Of a stretch of DNA of 64,000 bases, positions 32,585 through 41,690 are shown one piece after another. The stretch covers positions 1 to 64,000 of the forward strand of contig DASP01000009.1 in the NCBI GenBank assembly GCA_002503825.1, read 5' to 3'. Source of the DNA: Methanoregulaceae archaeon UBA467. Lineage in GTDB: Archaea > Halobacteriota > Methanomicrobia > Methanomicrobiales > Methanospirillaceae. Each line of letters opens with the position of its first letter. The stretch's first letter is position 1. The notes beneath the pieces were generated by a model. The model had not been told where the DNA came from. It saw nothing but the letters and a program-made list of their open reading frames with translations, and searched no databases. The translations under genes and the position numbers were made by a program.

Positions 32585-33262
32585 ATGAAAGACGCAGAAA
32601 AGATCCACGGGGTAACGGCAGCGGGTGAATACGACCACCTCATCGGGAGTATCGTCCCCGGCCAGTCCCTCCTCATTTCTACCACACTCGAATACCTGCC
32701 GGACAATCCAGGGCGAATCCTGGAACTGGGCTGCGGGACGGGGATCCTCACGGAACAGATCCTGGAACGGTTCCCCGGGGCGGAGATAACCGGGATAGAT
32801 CTCTCACCTGATATGCTGCGTGTCGCATCGGAAAAGCCTGGACTCAGGAATGTACATTTTATCGCAGGAGACCTTCGCGATGCATGGCCCGCCGGCCCCT
32901 ACGACGCAATCGTCACATCACTCTGCATTCACCATATCTCTGCCGCTGAACGTGTTACGGTCGTGAAAAGAGCATACAAGGCCCTTTCCCGGGGCGGCCG
33001 GTTCGTCTGCGGGGATATCTTCCTGGGTGAATCAGGCCGGGAAGAGGAGATTTTTTTGGAGTACTGGCTCAAGGGAATGAAAAAAGCAGGCATTCCTGAC
33101 GACGTCATCAGGGGCATGAACGCAGCACGGAACGAACGCCGGCCAGAGCTCCGCCCGGTCTCATGGTTCCGTACCATCCTCCTGGAGACCGGTTTTTCAC
33201 CGGTGATAATTCCCTTTACTGCCGGCTTTGCAGGGCTGGTAGTCGGGTTCATGCCGGAATAA
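32585..33262 (+). CDS. Class I SAM-dependent methyltransferase
   Basis: A 225-residue soluble methyltransferase. Motif I is ILELGCGTGILTEQIL (about 44-59), motif II-like ITGIDLSPDMLRVA (about 68-81), then FIAGDLRDAWPAGPYDAIVTSLCIHHI (about 94-120) and the post-motif RGGRFVCGDIFLGES. The acceptor is unknown; the architecture is of the small UbiE/MenG-like type. The ATG at 32585 has GGAG six bases upstream (in TGGAGAACCAT), better than the ATG at 32573. A hairpin followed by T-rich sequence lies about 65 bp downstream. Confidence 0.88.
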   Translation: MKDAEKIHGVTAAGEYDHLIGSIVPGQSLLISTTLEYLPDNPGRILELGCGTGILTEQILERFPGAEITGIDLSPDMLRVASEKPGLRNVHFIAGDLRDAWPAGPYDAIVTSLCIHHISAAERVTVVKRAYKALSRGGRFVCGDIFLGESGREEEIFLEYWLKGMKKAGIPDDVIRGMNAARNERRPELRPVSWFRTILLETGFSPVIIPFTAGFAGLVVGFMPE

Positions 33263-33325
33263 CCGGGAAATCAAAGATTTTCAGAGCCAATTTATCAGGG
33301 GGCCATGAGTCTGCGTTGTCAGTCA

Positions 33326-33352
33326 TCCGGCCTTAACCGGCTTTTTCTGATT
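33326..33352 (+). terminator. Hairpin with T-rich tail after the methyltransferase gene
   Basis: The sequence CCGGCCTTAACCGG forms a short hairpin (CCGG arms) and is followed by CTTTTTCTG. This could mark transcription termination. Arms are short, so confidence is low. Confidence 0.35.
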
Positions 33353-33801
33353 GTTTTCCCGGATACGGGATGACACTGTTTTTTATGCTTCTTCGCTGTT
33401 TTGTATAGGTTGATGGGAACTGAGTTCTTTGAGGGAGTACTGATTAGTCACTGAATCGCCGCCCGGGTGCCTTTCGGGGGCGGCGACGTTCATCGTATTG
33501 AGGATATAACTGAAACAACCCCAAGATATTACGCTCGTTTTAAAAAATATATCCACACGTATAGCGAAGAACCTTTTTTATTAATCCGGGGGAGCAGGAA
33601 TGAAATTCTATAAATTAACTTGCCGGTCAGAATTGTAACCGGTTGCGGGAGGCATATGGATGAATTGACACCGCGGAAATACCTCAACACTGGTGATCGA
33701 TATACCAGGTTCTTATCCGGCAGGTACATCCGACATTCCGGCTGGTTTTATCGTTCAAGATCGAACTATTAATAAAGTACACTTGTCTTAAATAAATATA
33801 T
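33353..33801. other. Upstream region of the CobN-like operon
   Basis: About 450 bases without a supported gene. Near its right end A/T-rich sequence (TATTAATAAAG at about 33769) could be the promoter for the operon, giving a leader of only a few bases. I see no cobalamin riboswitch. Confidence 0.35.
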
Positions 33802-34518
33802 ATGGATTATCTGGCTGAGTATCTCACTGCAGGGACGCTGGCCGGCATGGCCATCCTCTCGCTTAAGACCGGTCTCGGGTGCGGGTTATCAAACCTGAAC
33901 ATAAAAGAGATGCTTGGTTTTGCAGGGATTTACGGGGTGGCAGCCTTCCTGCTGGGCGGGGTCGCAGGGGCGGTTTCCCGTGATATTTCCGAGCTGGTCC
34001 TGGCATCCGGCGTCCTTATGCACCTTATTATCGCAATCGGACTGATTTTTTTCGGGATCCAGACCAGGAAAAACTGGCTTTCCGGAGAAAAAGATATATC
34101 AGGGAGGACATTCCTCTGGATATCGCTGCCCTGCCCGGCATGCATCGCTGCGACCTTTCTCGCGTGCCTGGTCATCTCCGATGTCACCGGCACCTCCGGG
34201 TTCCTGATCGGCGCACTCATCGGATTAATATTGTTCACCGGTATCGTCCTGACATCGTTTGCGGTATCCTGTTGCGCGGAGAAGCTCGGGAAGAAGAACC
34301 CGTCAACACTGGGAAGCAGCATGATCGTGCTCGGCCTCTTCTACCTGCTCTGTCCGCTCATTATCCCGGCGTACATCGATGCACAGAAGATCGACACCCT
34401 TGACTTTGCAGTGCCTGCCGGGGATATATGGATGGGATTACTCCTTATCCTCCTCCCCGTGGCGGCAGGATACATGACGGCAACAATTATACGGAAACAA
34501 TCAAATGGAGGCCGGTAA
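33802..34518 (+). CDS. DUF2162 multi-pass membrane protein of the CobN-like operon
   Basis: A 238-residue integral membrane protein with about seven membrane segments and a cysteine-bearing start (LSLKTGLGCGLSNLNIKEML) as well as SLPCPACIAATFLACLV. This is the DUF2162 pattern, a putative transporter found in methanogens beside cobN-like, ExbB-like and DUF2149 genes. It is plausibly the cytoplasmic-membrane permease for the metal or tetrapyrrole handled by the operon. Its stop directly adjoins the start of the ExbB-like gene (TAAATG), with GGAGG upstream, so they are co-transcribed. The ATG at 33802 follows an A/T-rich segment and has no clear ribosome binding site. Confidence 0.8.
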   Translation: MDYLAEYLTAGTLAGMAILSLKTGLGCGLSNLNIKEMLGFAGIYGVAAFLLGGVAGAVSRDISELVLASGVLMHLIIAIGLIFFGIQTRKNWLSGEKDISGRTFLWISLPCPACIAATFLACLVISDVTGTSGFLIGALIGLILFTGIVLTSFAVSCCAEKLGKKNPSTLGSSMIVLGLFYLLCPLIIPAYIDAQKIDTLDFAVPAGDIWMGLLLILLPVAAGYMTATIIRKQSNGGR

Positions 34519-35136
34519 ATGGAACTATCGGCACCGGTAATGGAAATATTGTTCCTCCTCTCGGGGGCACTCCTCTATCCCACCATTATCCTCCTTATCA
34601 TCTCAGTGATATGGGTGCTCGTGGTCTTCGGACAGATGATCTCGGAATATTCAGGGAGAATCAGGGATATAAACGAAATCAGGAGGGCCGGGAGGCAGGC
34701 GGGCGAATATGCCAGGACCGGGGACTATGACGCGGCGGAGCTGTCATTACAATCGGTCAGGGCAAACGAGGAGGTTAAAAAATTCTCCAGGGATATTTCC
34801 GGAGTCCTTGGAGACTCCATGTTTCCGCTCGAGTCTGAGAAACTCCTGCAGGACTACGAGCTTTCAATCAGTAAAAAACTGGAGCGGCTCAGGATCCTGA
34901 CAAGGATCGCACCTATGCTCGGCCTGATGGGGACACTTATTCCACTCGGACCTGCCCTGATGGGTCTCTCATCCGGGAACATCCAGGCGCTGGCGACCAA
35001 CCTGGTCATTGCATTTTCCACCACGGTGCTTGGGCTGCTTGTCGGAGGGGTTGCGTATGCGGTCCTTGTTATCAGGCGACGCTGGTACTACCAGGATTTA
35101 TCGGACATGGAATACATTGCCGGGGTGCTCGGGTGA
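34519..35136 (+). CDS. MotA/TolQ/ExbB proton-channel family protein
   Basis: A 205-residue membrane protein with one N-terminal span (PTIILLIISVIWVLVVFGQMI), a long cytoplasmic helical region (about 40-125) and the conserved two-helix channel core RIAPMLGLMGTLIPLGPALMGLSSGNIQALATNLVIAFSTTVLGLLVGGVAYAVLVIRRRWY, the TolQ/ExbB signature. These proteins use the proton gradient with a partner of the ExbD/TolR kind to drive a process across the envelope. Its stop overlaps the GTG start of DUF2149 (GTGA at 35133-35136), so it is made together with its probable partner. Confidence 0.88.
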   Translation: MELSAPVMEILFLLSGALLYPTIILLIISVIWVLVVFGQMISEYSGRIRDINEIRRAGRQAGEYARTGDYDAAELSLQSVRANEEVKKFSRDISGVLGDSMFPLESEKLLQDYELSISKKLERLRILTRIAPMLGLMGTLIPLGPALMGLSSGNIQALATNLVIAFSTTVLGLLVGGVAYAVLVIRRRWYYQDLSDMEYIAGVLG

Positions 35137-35471
35137 AACGGAGACGACGATTCCTGGAGGATGATGACGAAGATCCGCTCTCGGGGGTTGCCAATCTCTT
35201 TGATGTTGCCATGGTTTTTGCCGTGGCACTGCTGGTAGCACTTGTCCTTTCCTATAATATCCCGGAGATGCTCGACGACACCTCCACCGTCACCCTGGTG
35301 AAAAATCCCGGCACACCGCAGATGCAGGTGATCGTGAAACAGGGGGAGACGATCACGGTGTTGAACATGACCGATGAGGTCGGCGGAGGTCAGGGAACCA
35401 GGATGGGGACCGCCTACCGGCTGAGCAGCGGTGAGATCATCTATGTCCCGGATGAAGAACCGGAAAAGTAG
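35133..35471 (+). CDS. DUF2149 protein, probable ExbD/TolR-like partner
   Basis: A 112-residue protein starting with GTG 35133. A short acidic cytoplasmic part (RRRRFLEDDDEDPLSGVANLFD) is followed by a single membrane segment VAMVFAVALLVALVLSY and an external domain of about 60 residues (MQVIVKQGETITVLNM, TRMGTAYRLSSGEIIYVPD). The topology, one membrane helix with an acidic residue (D near residue 24) just before it and a small outside domain, is that of ExbD/TolR, the partner of ExbB/TolQ. The family is known as DUF2149. The overlap with the ExbB-like gene supports a complex. The functional role is inferred. Confidence 0.8.
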   Translation: MKRRRRFLEDDDEDPLSGVANLFDVAMVFAVALLVALVLSYNIPEMLDDTSTVTLVKNPGTPQMQVIVKQGETITVLNMTDEVGGGQGTRMGTAYRLSSGEIIYVPDEEPEK

Positions 35472-35577
35472 TCAGGTCATGTGTTCTGATTCGTAACGCT
35501 TATCTATTTTAATCAACTGTACTTGTTATAATTAAAATTTACTTTATGATATAATTGTAAGGAGAGAATAGCCTGCT

Positions 35578-38500
35578 ATGAAAAATCCGACAAGAAAACA
35601 GTGGAAATGGTATATCTCACTGCTTATGATTCTCATTCTTGTTATACCGCCGGTATGCGGGGAGTCCCCGGTCAATCCGGTGAACCAGACCGGTTCAGGT
35701 GATCCCGGATATGAGAGCGATCCAGCTGAAAATTATACGGTGAATGTTACAGAACCGGGGGATGAGGGCCTTATCGATGATCCCCTGGTTAACCTTACCG
35801 GGCAAGAAGATGAATACATCACCGGAGATCCCTCAGAGAACCTCACGGAACAAGGAGATCTGGGCTTCATCGAAGATCCTGCAGGTAACTTTACAGAACC
35901 TGAAGAAGAGGACCTCATCGGAGATCCCCTGGTGAACCTTACCGAAACAGGTGAACAGAGCATTAACCAGGATCCCGCAGGGAACCTCACTGAATCGGGA
36001 GAACAAGTGTTTTTAATAGCAAACACAACCGGCCTCGACAATACCACTGGATCTTCGGTTGTGAATTCAATTCTGATTGTGCTCAACGACCCCCAAAGAA
36101 GGTTGTCGATTGAAAATGTGACTGGAATGGTCCCCCTGAACGTCTCGCTCCTGGACGAAGCCGATGCACCTGATTATGATTTTGGGTCGGATCTTTTCAT
36201 CTTCGCCGCCTCGGTGGGGAACGCAACGTATGAACAGATTAACGCAACCGCAGACAGGAACGCCACCATCCTCGCTTATGACCCTCCTGCGGGCTTATCA
36301 TTCAATGTCTCCGTCGATCCGGTAATCTCAGATTACTGGAGCAATGGCGGGGATGATTCTGTCCTGGACATGTTCTGGTATATCAACGAACAGTATTTCG
36401 GGAATTCCTCACCACTCCTGCCGCCAGGATCGGCTGACGGGGAACGTCCCCGGATCGTTATGATCATAGGCGGGGAGAACTATGTCCCCATGTATACCAC
36501 GGCTGCGAAAAAGAGCGAGGCTGATGTCACGGTGTATCCGGCAACCGCTGTTCCTCCGGGTCTGAACCTTACCGGGTACGACCTGGTATTCATGGAGATG
36601 TTCGGGGGAGGGATCGAGATCATAGGACCTGCAGTACAGGAAGCAGTTGCATGCGGGGTTCCCATCGCGGTTATTCACGGTGGGGAGTATGAATACCTCG
36701 GAACCGTCGACATGTCAGCCCACCCTGCAGTCGATGAATACTGGCAGAATAGCGGTCCTGAAAATGCGAGAAGATTGATTAATTACCTCTGTTCAGCATT
36801 CTGTGGATCAGATATTGAAGTGCTGGACCCGGTCCCCACACCTGCAGAAGGTATCTACCACCCGGATGCCGACAAACTGTTCGAAGACCTTGACGAATAC
36901 CTGGAATGGTATGCAGATAACAGCACGTATGACCCCTCCAGACCGACAATCGGCGTGGTATTTTATGATACCAACTACAAATCGGGCGACCTTCGCGGCG
37001 ACCATGCTATTTTCCGCGGCCTGGAATCCGGAGGGGCCAACATCATCCCTGCGTATCTCAATTATTATAATCCGGACATAATTGACCGTTTCTTTGTAAA
37101 GGACGGAAAACCAGTTGTAGATGCAATCATCAATATCAGGTCGTTCCATTTTTACGGCACGACACCGGACCGGGGCGTTGAACAACTCCAGACATATAAC
37201 ATCCCGATCATCAATGCACATACCGATTACTACCTTTCCCCGGAAGAGTGGGAGGAAGGGAACGAGGGCATTCCTGCATCGTCGATCGGCACTTCCATTG
37301 CGCTCCCCGAACTTGACGGGCAGACAGATTTCATCTGGACGGCAGGACGGGCCACGGACACAGAATCGGGTCTGGCCGGCTACCGCCCCATAACCCCGGT
37401 CGACCGCCAGGTACAGTGGCTTGTCGAAAGGGCCCTGGCCGTTGCAAACCTCAGGCACACCACTGCCTCCACGAAAAAAGTGGCTATCATCTATTACAAC
37501 CACGGCGGAGGAAAGAATAACCTCGGGGCAACGTACCTTGACATCGTACCCAGCCTCAATAACCTTCTTTCTGCCCTGAAAACGGAGGGCTACACTATCC
37601 AGGGGGACGTTCCGGACGAGGACACCCTGCTTGACCTGATGCTCAAAGGGGGCAGGAATGTGGGTACATGGGCACCGGAGGAGCTTACCCGGATGGTTGA
37701 AGACGGAGATGTGACATTAGTCCCCGCCGGGAAATACCTCGAATGGTTCCACGAATTGCCTGCGGATAAGCAGCAGGAAGTTATCGCCACCTGGGGAGAG
37801 CCGCCGGGAGAGGTTATGGTCTATACCCGGGCCGGCCGGCAGTACCTGGTCATCCCGAAGATCTCCTTCGGAAACGTCATCCTCACACCCCAGCCGACGA
37901 GAGGGTGGCTGCAGGACGAAGCGCTGCTCTATCACGATAAGTCCATCCCACCCCACCACCAGTACATCGCATTCTACTTCTGGCTCCGGGAAGGGTTCGA
38001 CGCTGATGCGGTCATCCATTTTGGTACGCACGGGACGCAGGAGTGGCTCCCAGGAAAGGAACGGGGCCTTTCTGCAGACGACTGGCCTGCCCTCCTCATC
38101 GGGGAGTGCCCAAACATCTACCCGTATATCATGGATAACCTTGGCGAAGGCACCCAGGCAAAACGGAGAGGAAATGCGGTGATCGTGGACCACCTTACTC
38201 CGCCAATAATCTCGGCAGGACTGTACGGAGACCTGCTGGTCCTTCACGAAAAGATCCATGCCTACGAGACGGTCAACGGTACACTAAAAGAAGAATACAG
38301 GAAGAGCATCACCGGCATTTACCAGGATATGGGCCTCCCGCCAGCACTTGGCGCCTCTCCCGAAGAAGTTGAAGCCATGACAGAAGACGAATTTGTCGCG
38401 TTTATATCGGGCGATCTCCATCGTTATCTCCACACCCTCGGTGATGAACAGATCCCGTACGGCCTGCATATTCTTGGCCAGCCGCCTGAAGGGGATGAAC

Positions 38501-40485
38501 TGGTCTCCCTCGTGCAGACAATGCTGGGCACGAAATATGAAAATGACGTGTCAGCGGTGTACCCTGATCCTCACGATCTCTCTTCTGCACATGGGAATTG
38601 CACGGTCCTCCATGCACTGCTCACAAAAGTCATTATCGACGGGAGTTCTCCTGCCGCAGCACAGCAGGCCGTATTGGGAACATCAACCCCCGACATCACC
38701 TCTGACCTGGAGACCGCTATCCGGTACAGGAACGATATAAATGCCTGTTCCATCGAGATCCCGAGAATACTCAATGCACTGCAGGGCGGGTATACCCCCC
38801 CGAAATCCGGTGGGGACCCCGTGAGAAACCCTGAAGGGCTTCCCACCGGCAATAATTTCTACTCCTTTGATTCCCGGACCATGCCCACGAAGGAGGCCTG
38901 GAATGTCGGGGTCCAGATGGCAGAGGAAATGATTGAACAATACAAGTCCGAAAACGATGGGGCGTATCCCGAAAAAACAGCGTTCGTCCTCTGGGCATAT
39001 GAATCAATGCTCCACGAGGGCGTGATGGAATCCGAGGCACTCTACCTCATGGGGGTCCGGCCGGTATGGAGAAACGGCAAAGTAAGCGACGTGGAACTTA
39101 TCCCGTCGGCAGAACTCGGGAGGCCCAGGCTGGATGTCCTGTTCACTGCATCAGGGCTGTACAGGGACACCTTTGCTGATAAAATTGAACTGCTTGACAA
39201 GGCCGTGCGACTTGCGGCATCGGCGGACAATGATCTTTATCCGAACTATGTCAGGCTGGACAGCGAGGCATTGTTTGCTGCACTTTGCACTAGCGGTTAT
39301 GACGAGGAGACGGCAGAAAGCCTCTCACTGGCCAGGATATTCTCAGAGGCCCCGGGAGCATACGGCACAGGGCTCGCCGAAGCGATTGGTGCCAGCGCCA
39401 CATGGGAAGACGAGAAAAAACTTACAGACCTCTATGTCAGCAGGGTAGGAAACGTCTATGGAGCCGGCGGCTGGGGTGAACCAAACGAGGACCTGTTCCG
39501 GCAGAACCTGGCATCGGTCGATGCAGCGGTTCACAGCAGGAGCTCCAATGTTGCAGGCCTGGTTGACAACGATGACTGTTTCCAGTATTTTGGAGCGCTT
39601 TCTCTCGCGGTGCGGAATATCGCCGGAACAAGCCCGGAGATGTATATTTCCGATCTCCGTACCGTGGATGCCCCGAAGACATCCACGCTCTCCGAATATA
39701 TGACCACCGAGCTCAACGCACGCTACTTCAACCCCACCTGGATCGAGGGGATGATGGAACACGGGTATGCAGGTGCCAGGTATATGGACACCCAGTTCAC
39801 CGAGAACCTCTGGGGGTGGACCGTAACCAATCCCGACCTTATCACCGACGAGATCTGGGACCGGGTCTACGAGGTCTACATGAACGACCAGTACAATCTC
39901 GGCCTCGACGAGTTCTTTGCAGAGAATCCCTATGCATACCAGTCAATGATAGCCCGGATGACAGAAACGGCACGGAAGGACTACTGGCACCCTGACCAGG
40001 CGGTCCTGGAAAACCTTGCTCACGAATATGAACAGTCTGTGCAGTATGCAGGGGTCACCTGCTGCCATCACACCTGTGGGAATCCTTCGCTGGATGAGTA
40101 CCGCCAGCAGCTGCTCGACGCTGCCAATCCTGTGACACCTGCTCCCACACAGGCGAGTGGAACTTCCGGTGGCGGCGGCGGGGGTTCGTATGCCAGCGGA
40201 GGAATGGCAACTTCGCCGGCTGCGAATGTAACCGATACGACCACATCCGGGGCACAGGACCAGTCTGCTGCAAATACTACCTCCCCGTCGGGATACGGGA
40301 TGGATGCCGATATCATCCCTGCCGCAGCTGACTCCGCAGTTAAGATGGTCCAGGGAGCAGTGATGGAAGTGGTCTCACCCGATGCCCCCGCCCAGGGAAC
40401 ATCCAGCACGCCCTTTATCCCAATCGTGATCGTCCTCGTATTGATCGTCGCTGTTGTGGTAGGATTCTGGTCCAAGAGGAATTGA
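35578..40485 (+). CDS. Giant surface-anchored CobN/magnesium-chelatase-H-like protein
   Basis: A 1635-residue exported protein. Signal peptide WYISLLMILILVIPPVCG is followed by a glycosylation-rich stalk (about 40-150) made of repeats such as DDPLVNLTGQEDEY, GDPSENLTEQGDL and DPAGNLTESGEQ, with many N-x-T sequons. A large CobN/ChlH-like body spans about 280-1500 and holds the hallmark IHFGTHGTQEWLPGKERGLSADDWPALLIGECPNIYPYIMDN. The C-terminus is a Gly/Ser/Thr-rich linker (about 1520-1600) and one membrane anchor IPIVIVLVLIVAVVVGFW with basic end. Unlike cytoplasmic CobN it faces outside the cell. With the ExbB/DUF2149/DUF2162 genes it looks like an energised capture system for cobalt, another metal or a corrinoid. 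AAGGAGAG lies before the ATG. Confidence 0.88.
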   Translation: MKNPTRKQWKWYISLLMILILVIPPVCGESPVNPVNQTGSGDPGYESDPAENYTVNVTEPGDEGLIDDPLVNLTGQEDEYITGDPSENLTEQGDLGFIEDPAGNFTEPEEEDLIGDPLVNLTETGEQSINQDPAGNLTESGEQVFLIANTTGLDNTTGSSVVNSILIVLNDPQRRLSIENVTGMVPLNVSLLDEADAPDYDFGSDLFIFAASVGNATYEQINATADRNATILAYDPPAGLSFNVSVDPVISDYWSNGGDDSVLDMFWYINEQYFGNSSPLLPPGSADGERPRIVMIIGGENYVPMYTTAAKKSEADVTVYPATAVPPGLNLTGYDLVFMEMFGGGIEIIGPAVQEAVACGVPIAVIHGGEYEYLGTVDMSAHPAVDEYWQNSGPENARRLINYLCSAFCGSDIEVLDPVPTPAEGIYHPDADKLFEDLDEYLEWYADNSTYDPSRPTIGVVFYDTNYKSGDLRGDHAIFRGLESGGANIIPAYLNYYNPDIIDRFFVKDGKPVVDAIINIRSFHFYGTTPDRGVEQLQTYNIPIINAHTDYYLSPEEWEEGNEGIPASSIGTSIALPELDGQTDFIWTAGRATDTESGLAGYRPITPVDRQVQWLVERALAVANLRHTTASTKKVAIIYYNHGGGKNNLGATYLDIVPSLNNLLSALKTEGYTIQGDVPDEDTLLDLMLKGGRNVGTWAPEELTRMVEDGDVTLVPAGKYLEWFHELPADKQQEVIATWGEPPGEVMVYTRAGRQYLVIPKISFGNVILTPQPTRGWLQDEALLYHDKSIPPHHQYIAFYFWLREGFDADAVIHFGTHGTQEWLPGKERGLSADDWPALLIGECPNIYPYIMDNLGEGTQAKRRGNAVIVDHLTPPIISAGLYGDLLVLHEKIHAYETVNGTLKEEYRKSITGIYQDMGLPPALGASPEEVEAMTEDEFVAFISGDLHRYLHTLGDEQIPYGLHILGQPPEGDELVSLVQTMLGTKYENDVSAVYPDPHDLSSAHGNCTVLHALLTKVIIDGSSPAAAQQAVLGTSTPDITSDLETAIRYRNDINACSIEIPRILNALQGGYTPPKSGGDPVRNPEGLPTGNNFYSFDSRTMPTKEAWNVGVQMAEEMIEQYKSENDGAYPEKTAFVLWAYESMLHEGVMESEALYLMGVRPVWRNGKVSDVELIPSAELGRPRLDVLFTASGLYRDTFADKIELLDKAVRLAASADNDLYPNYVRLDSEALFAALCTSGYDEETAESLSLARIFSEAPGAYGTGLAEAIGASATWEDEKKLTDLYVSRVGNVYGAGGWGEPNEDLFRQNLASVDAAVHSRSSNVAGLVDNDDCFQYFGALSLAVRNIAGTSPEMYISDLRTVDAPKTSTLSEYMTTELNARYFNPTWIEGMMEHGYAGARYMDTQFTENLWGWTVTNPDLITDEIWDRVYEVYMNDQYNLGLDEFFAENPYAYQSMIARMTETARKDYWHPDQAVLENLAHEYEQSVQYAGVTCCHHTCGNPSLDEYRQQLLDAANPVTPAPTQASGTSGGGGGGSYASGGMATSPAANVTDTTTSGAQDQSAANTTSPSGYGMDADIIPAAADSAVKMVQGAVMEVVSPDAPAQGTSSTPFIPIVIVLVLIVAVVVGFWSKRN
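35770..36019 (+). repeat. In-gene tandem repeats encoding a glycosylated stalk
   Basis: Five degenerate units of 15-17 codons (residues about 65-147 of the CobN-like protein), each with a (D/E)DP...N(L/F)T core followed by acidic residues. They supply repeated N-glycosylation sequons. The repeat is visible at protein level and diverged at DNA level. Confidence 0.7.
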
Positions 40486-40530
40486 TAATAGCAGGGCCAC
40501 GAGACGAGCTCATTCCGGAGATACGATAGA

Positions 40531-41101
40531 ATGGATAACGTCACGACTGATGAAGCGTTTTCGAAAAATGATATGACAATCACTGCTGTCGGAGTGATCA
40601 AAAACGACCTTACTGTTCCTCCGCTTATTGCAGAAGAAGACGGGTTGAAACACAATATGGCGTATGGCTCAGCCTGTGAAAAAATGAAGGAAACGCACGA
40701 GAAGGTCTCAGAAATATTCCTTGCCGATGAATTTGTGGAACACCTTGAGGGAATAGATGAGTATTCCCATATCATCATCCTCTACTGGGGACACAAAGTC
40801 CCGGGTACGGGGCGGAAGCTGACTTTTATCCATCCTGCAGGGCTGACTGATTATCCAAAAAAAAGGCATTTATGCTACATGCAGCCCGTCGCGGCCGAAC
40901 CCGATCCTGATGACGGTCGTGCGCCTGCTTGAGAGAGACGGGAACCGGTTATTAGTTGCCGGGCTTGATGCAATCGACAACAGCCCTGTGCTGGATATCA
41001 AGCCTTATGGTGCGAAGATGTTTCCACATGAGGGCGTCTGCATCCCGGACTGGATGCAGAAAGTCCTGAAAGAATTTGAGAGAAATCGACCTGGAGCGTA
41101 A
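40531..41101 (+). pseudogene. trmO: trmO, tRNA t6A37 methyltransferase, broken by one-base frameshift
   Basis: Two overlapping frames together make one TrmO (YaeB/UPF0066) protein that methylates threonylcarbamoyl-adenosine in tRNA. The first frame (40531-40932) gives TAVGVIKNDL...EIFLADEFVEHLEGIDEYSHIIILYWGHK...LTDYPKK and then runs into nonsense. The second frame (to 41101) gives LMTVVRLLERDGNRLLVAGLDAIDNSPVLDIKPYGA and the usual end. If one A is removed from the run of eight A at 40857-40864 the frames join as DYPKKGIYATCSPSRPNPILMTVVRLL, containing the family's SP-x-RPNPI motif. So this is a pseudogene, a sequencing error or a slippage site. ATG 40531 has GGAG upstream; ATG 40573 is an alternative. 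Confidence 0.85.
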
Positions 41102-41108
41102 TCCCGCC

Positions 41109-41522
41109 TTACACCCGGTCCGGACCTGCCCTGAACGTTTCCGCTAATTCGGGGTCCTGCTGTAGAAATTCAACAAACTTTTCGAGCTGCCGGACCGAAT
41201 CAGTGCTGATATGATGCTCGATCTGGCAGGCATCCCGCTCTGCGGTCTTCTCATCGATGCCGATAAGTTCCAGGAACTCCCGGATGACCCGGTGCTTTTC
41301 CAAAAGGTGCAGGGCCATTGTTTTCCCTTTTTTTGTAAGCGTGGCCCCTGTATAGCTCTGGTACTGTACCAGTCCTTCCCTCTCCAGTTTCTGTAGCATC
41401 TGGGTAACGGAGGGGGCCTTTATATCCATCTCCGATGCAATTGTGCCGGTGTGGGCATGCCCGTCCTTCTGCTCCAGTATATAGATCAGTTCGATGTACT
41501 CCTCGATTGTCTTCTTCCTCAT
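41109..41522 (-). CDS. DtxR/MntR-family metal-dependent regulator
   Basis: A 137-residue regulator. An N-terminal winged helix (about 1-60; TIEEYIELIYILEQKDGHAHTGTIASEMDIKAPSVTQMLQKLEREGLVQY) is followed by the metal-binding and dimerisation domain (about 65-130) with MALHLLEKHRVIREFLELIGI and ACQIEHHISTDSVRQLEKFVEFL, which carry the H/C/E ligands of this family. There is no SH3 extension, as in MntR-type proteins. It lies downstream of feoB on the same strand, and a perfect palindrome of the iron-box type lies at the feoA promoter, so it most likely senses Fe2+ (or Mn2+) and represses feo. Confidence 0.88.
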   Translation of the reverse strand: MRKKTIEEYIELIYILEQKDGHAHTGTIASEMDIKAPSVTQMLQKLEREGLVQYQSYTGATLTKKGKTMALHLLEKHRVIREFLELIGIDEKTAERDACQIEHHISTDSVRQLEKFVEFLQQDPELAETFRAGPDRV

Positions 41523-41690
41523 TTGCTACCCCTCATGCTTCTCTCTGCCAGGTTCCTGCACCGGCAGGGCATTCTTTTTCCCACCACCGCCGCCACCCGG
41601 ATAGGAAACTCCGGTCCTGTTCAGCATTCCCTTCCCTCACAATCCTGTACATCGAACCGGAAAGACAGTGCATCTTCCTGCATTCCACAT

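Noticed and set aside
33353..33801. Cobalamin riboswitch before the CobN-like operon
   Set aside because: No B12-box-like sequence or long structured leader is visible, and the probable promoter is only a few bases from the first gene.
36808..37503. 231-codon minus-strand frame inside the CobN-like gene
   Set aside because: It is antisense to a clearly conserved coding region.
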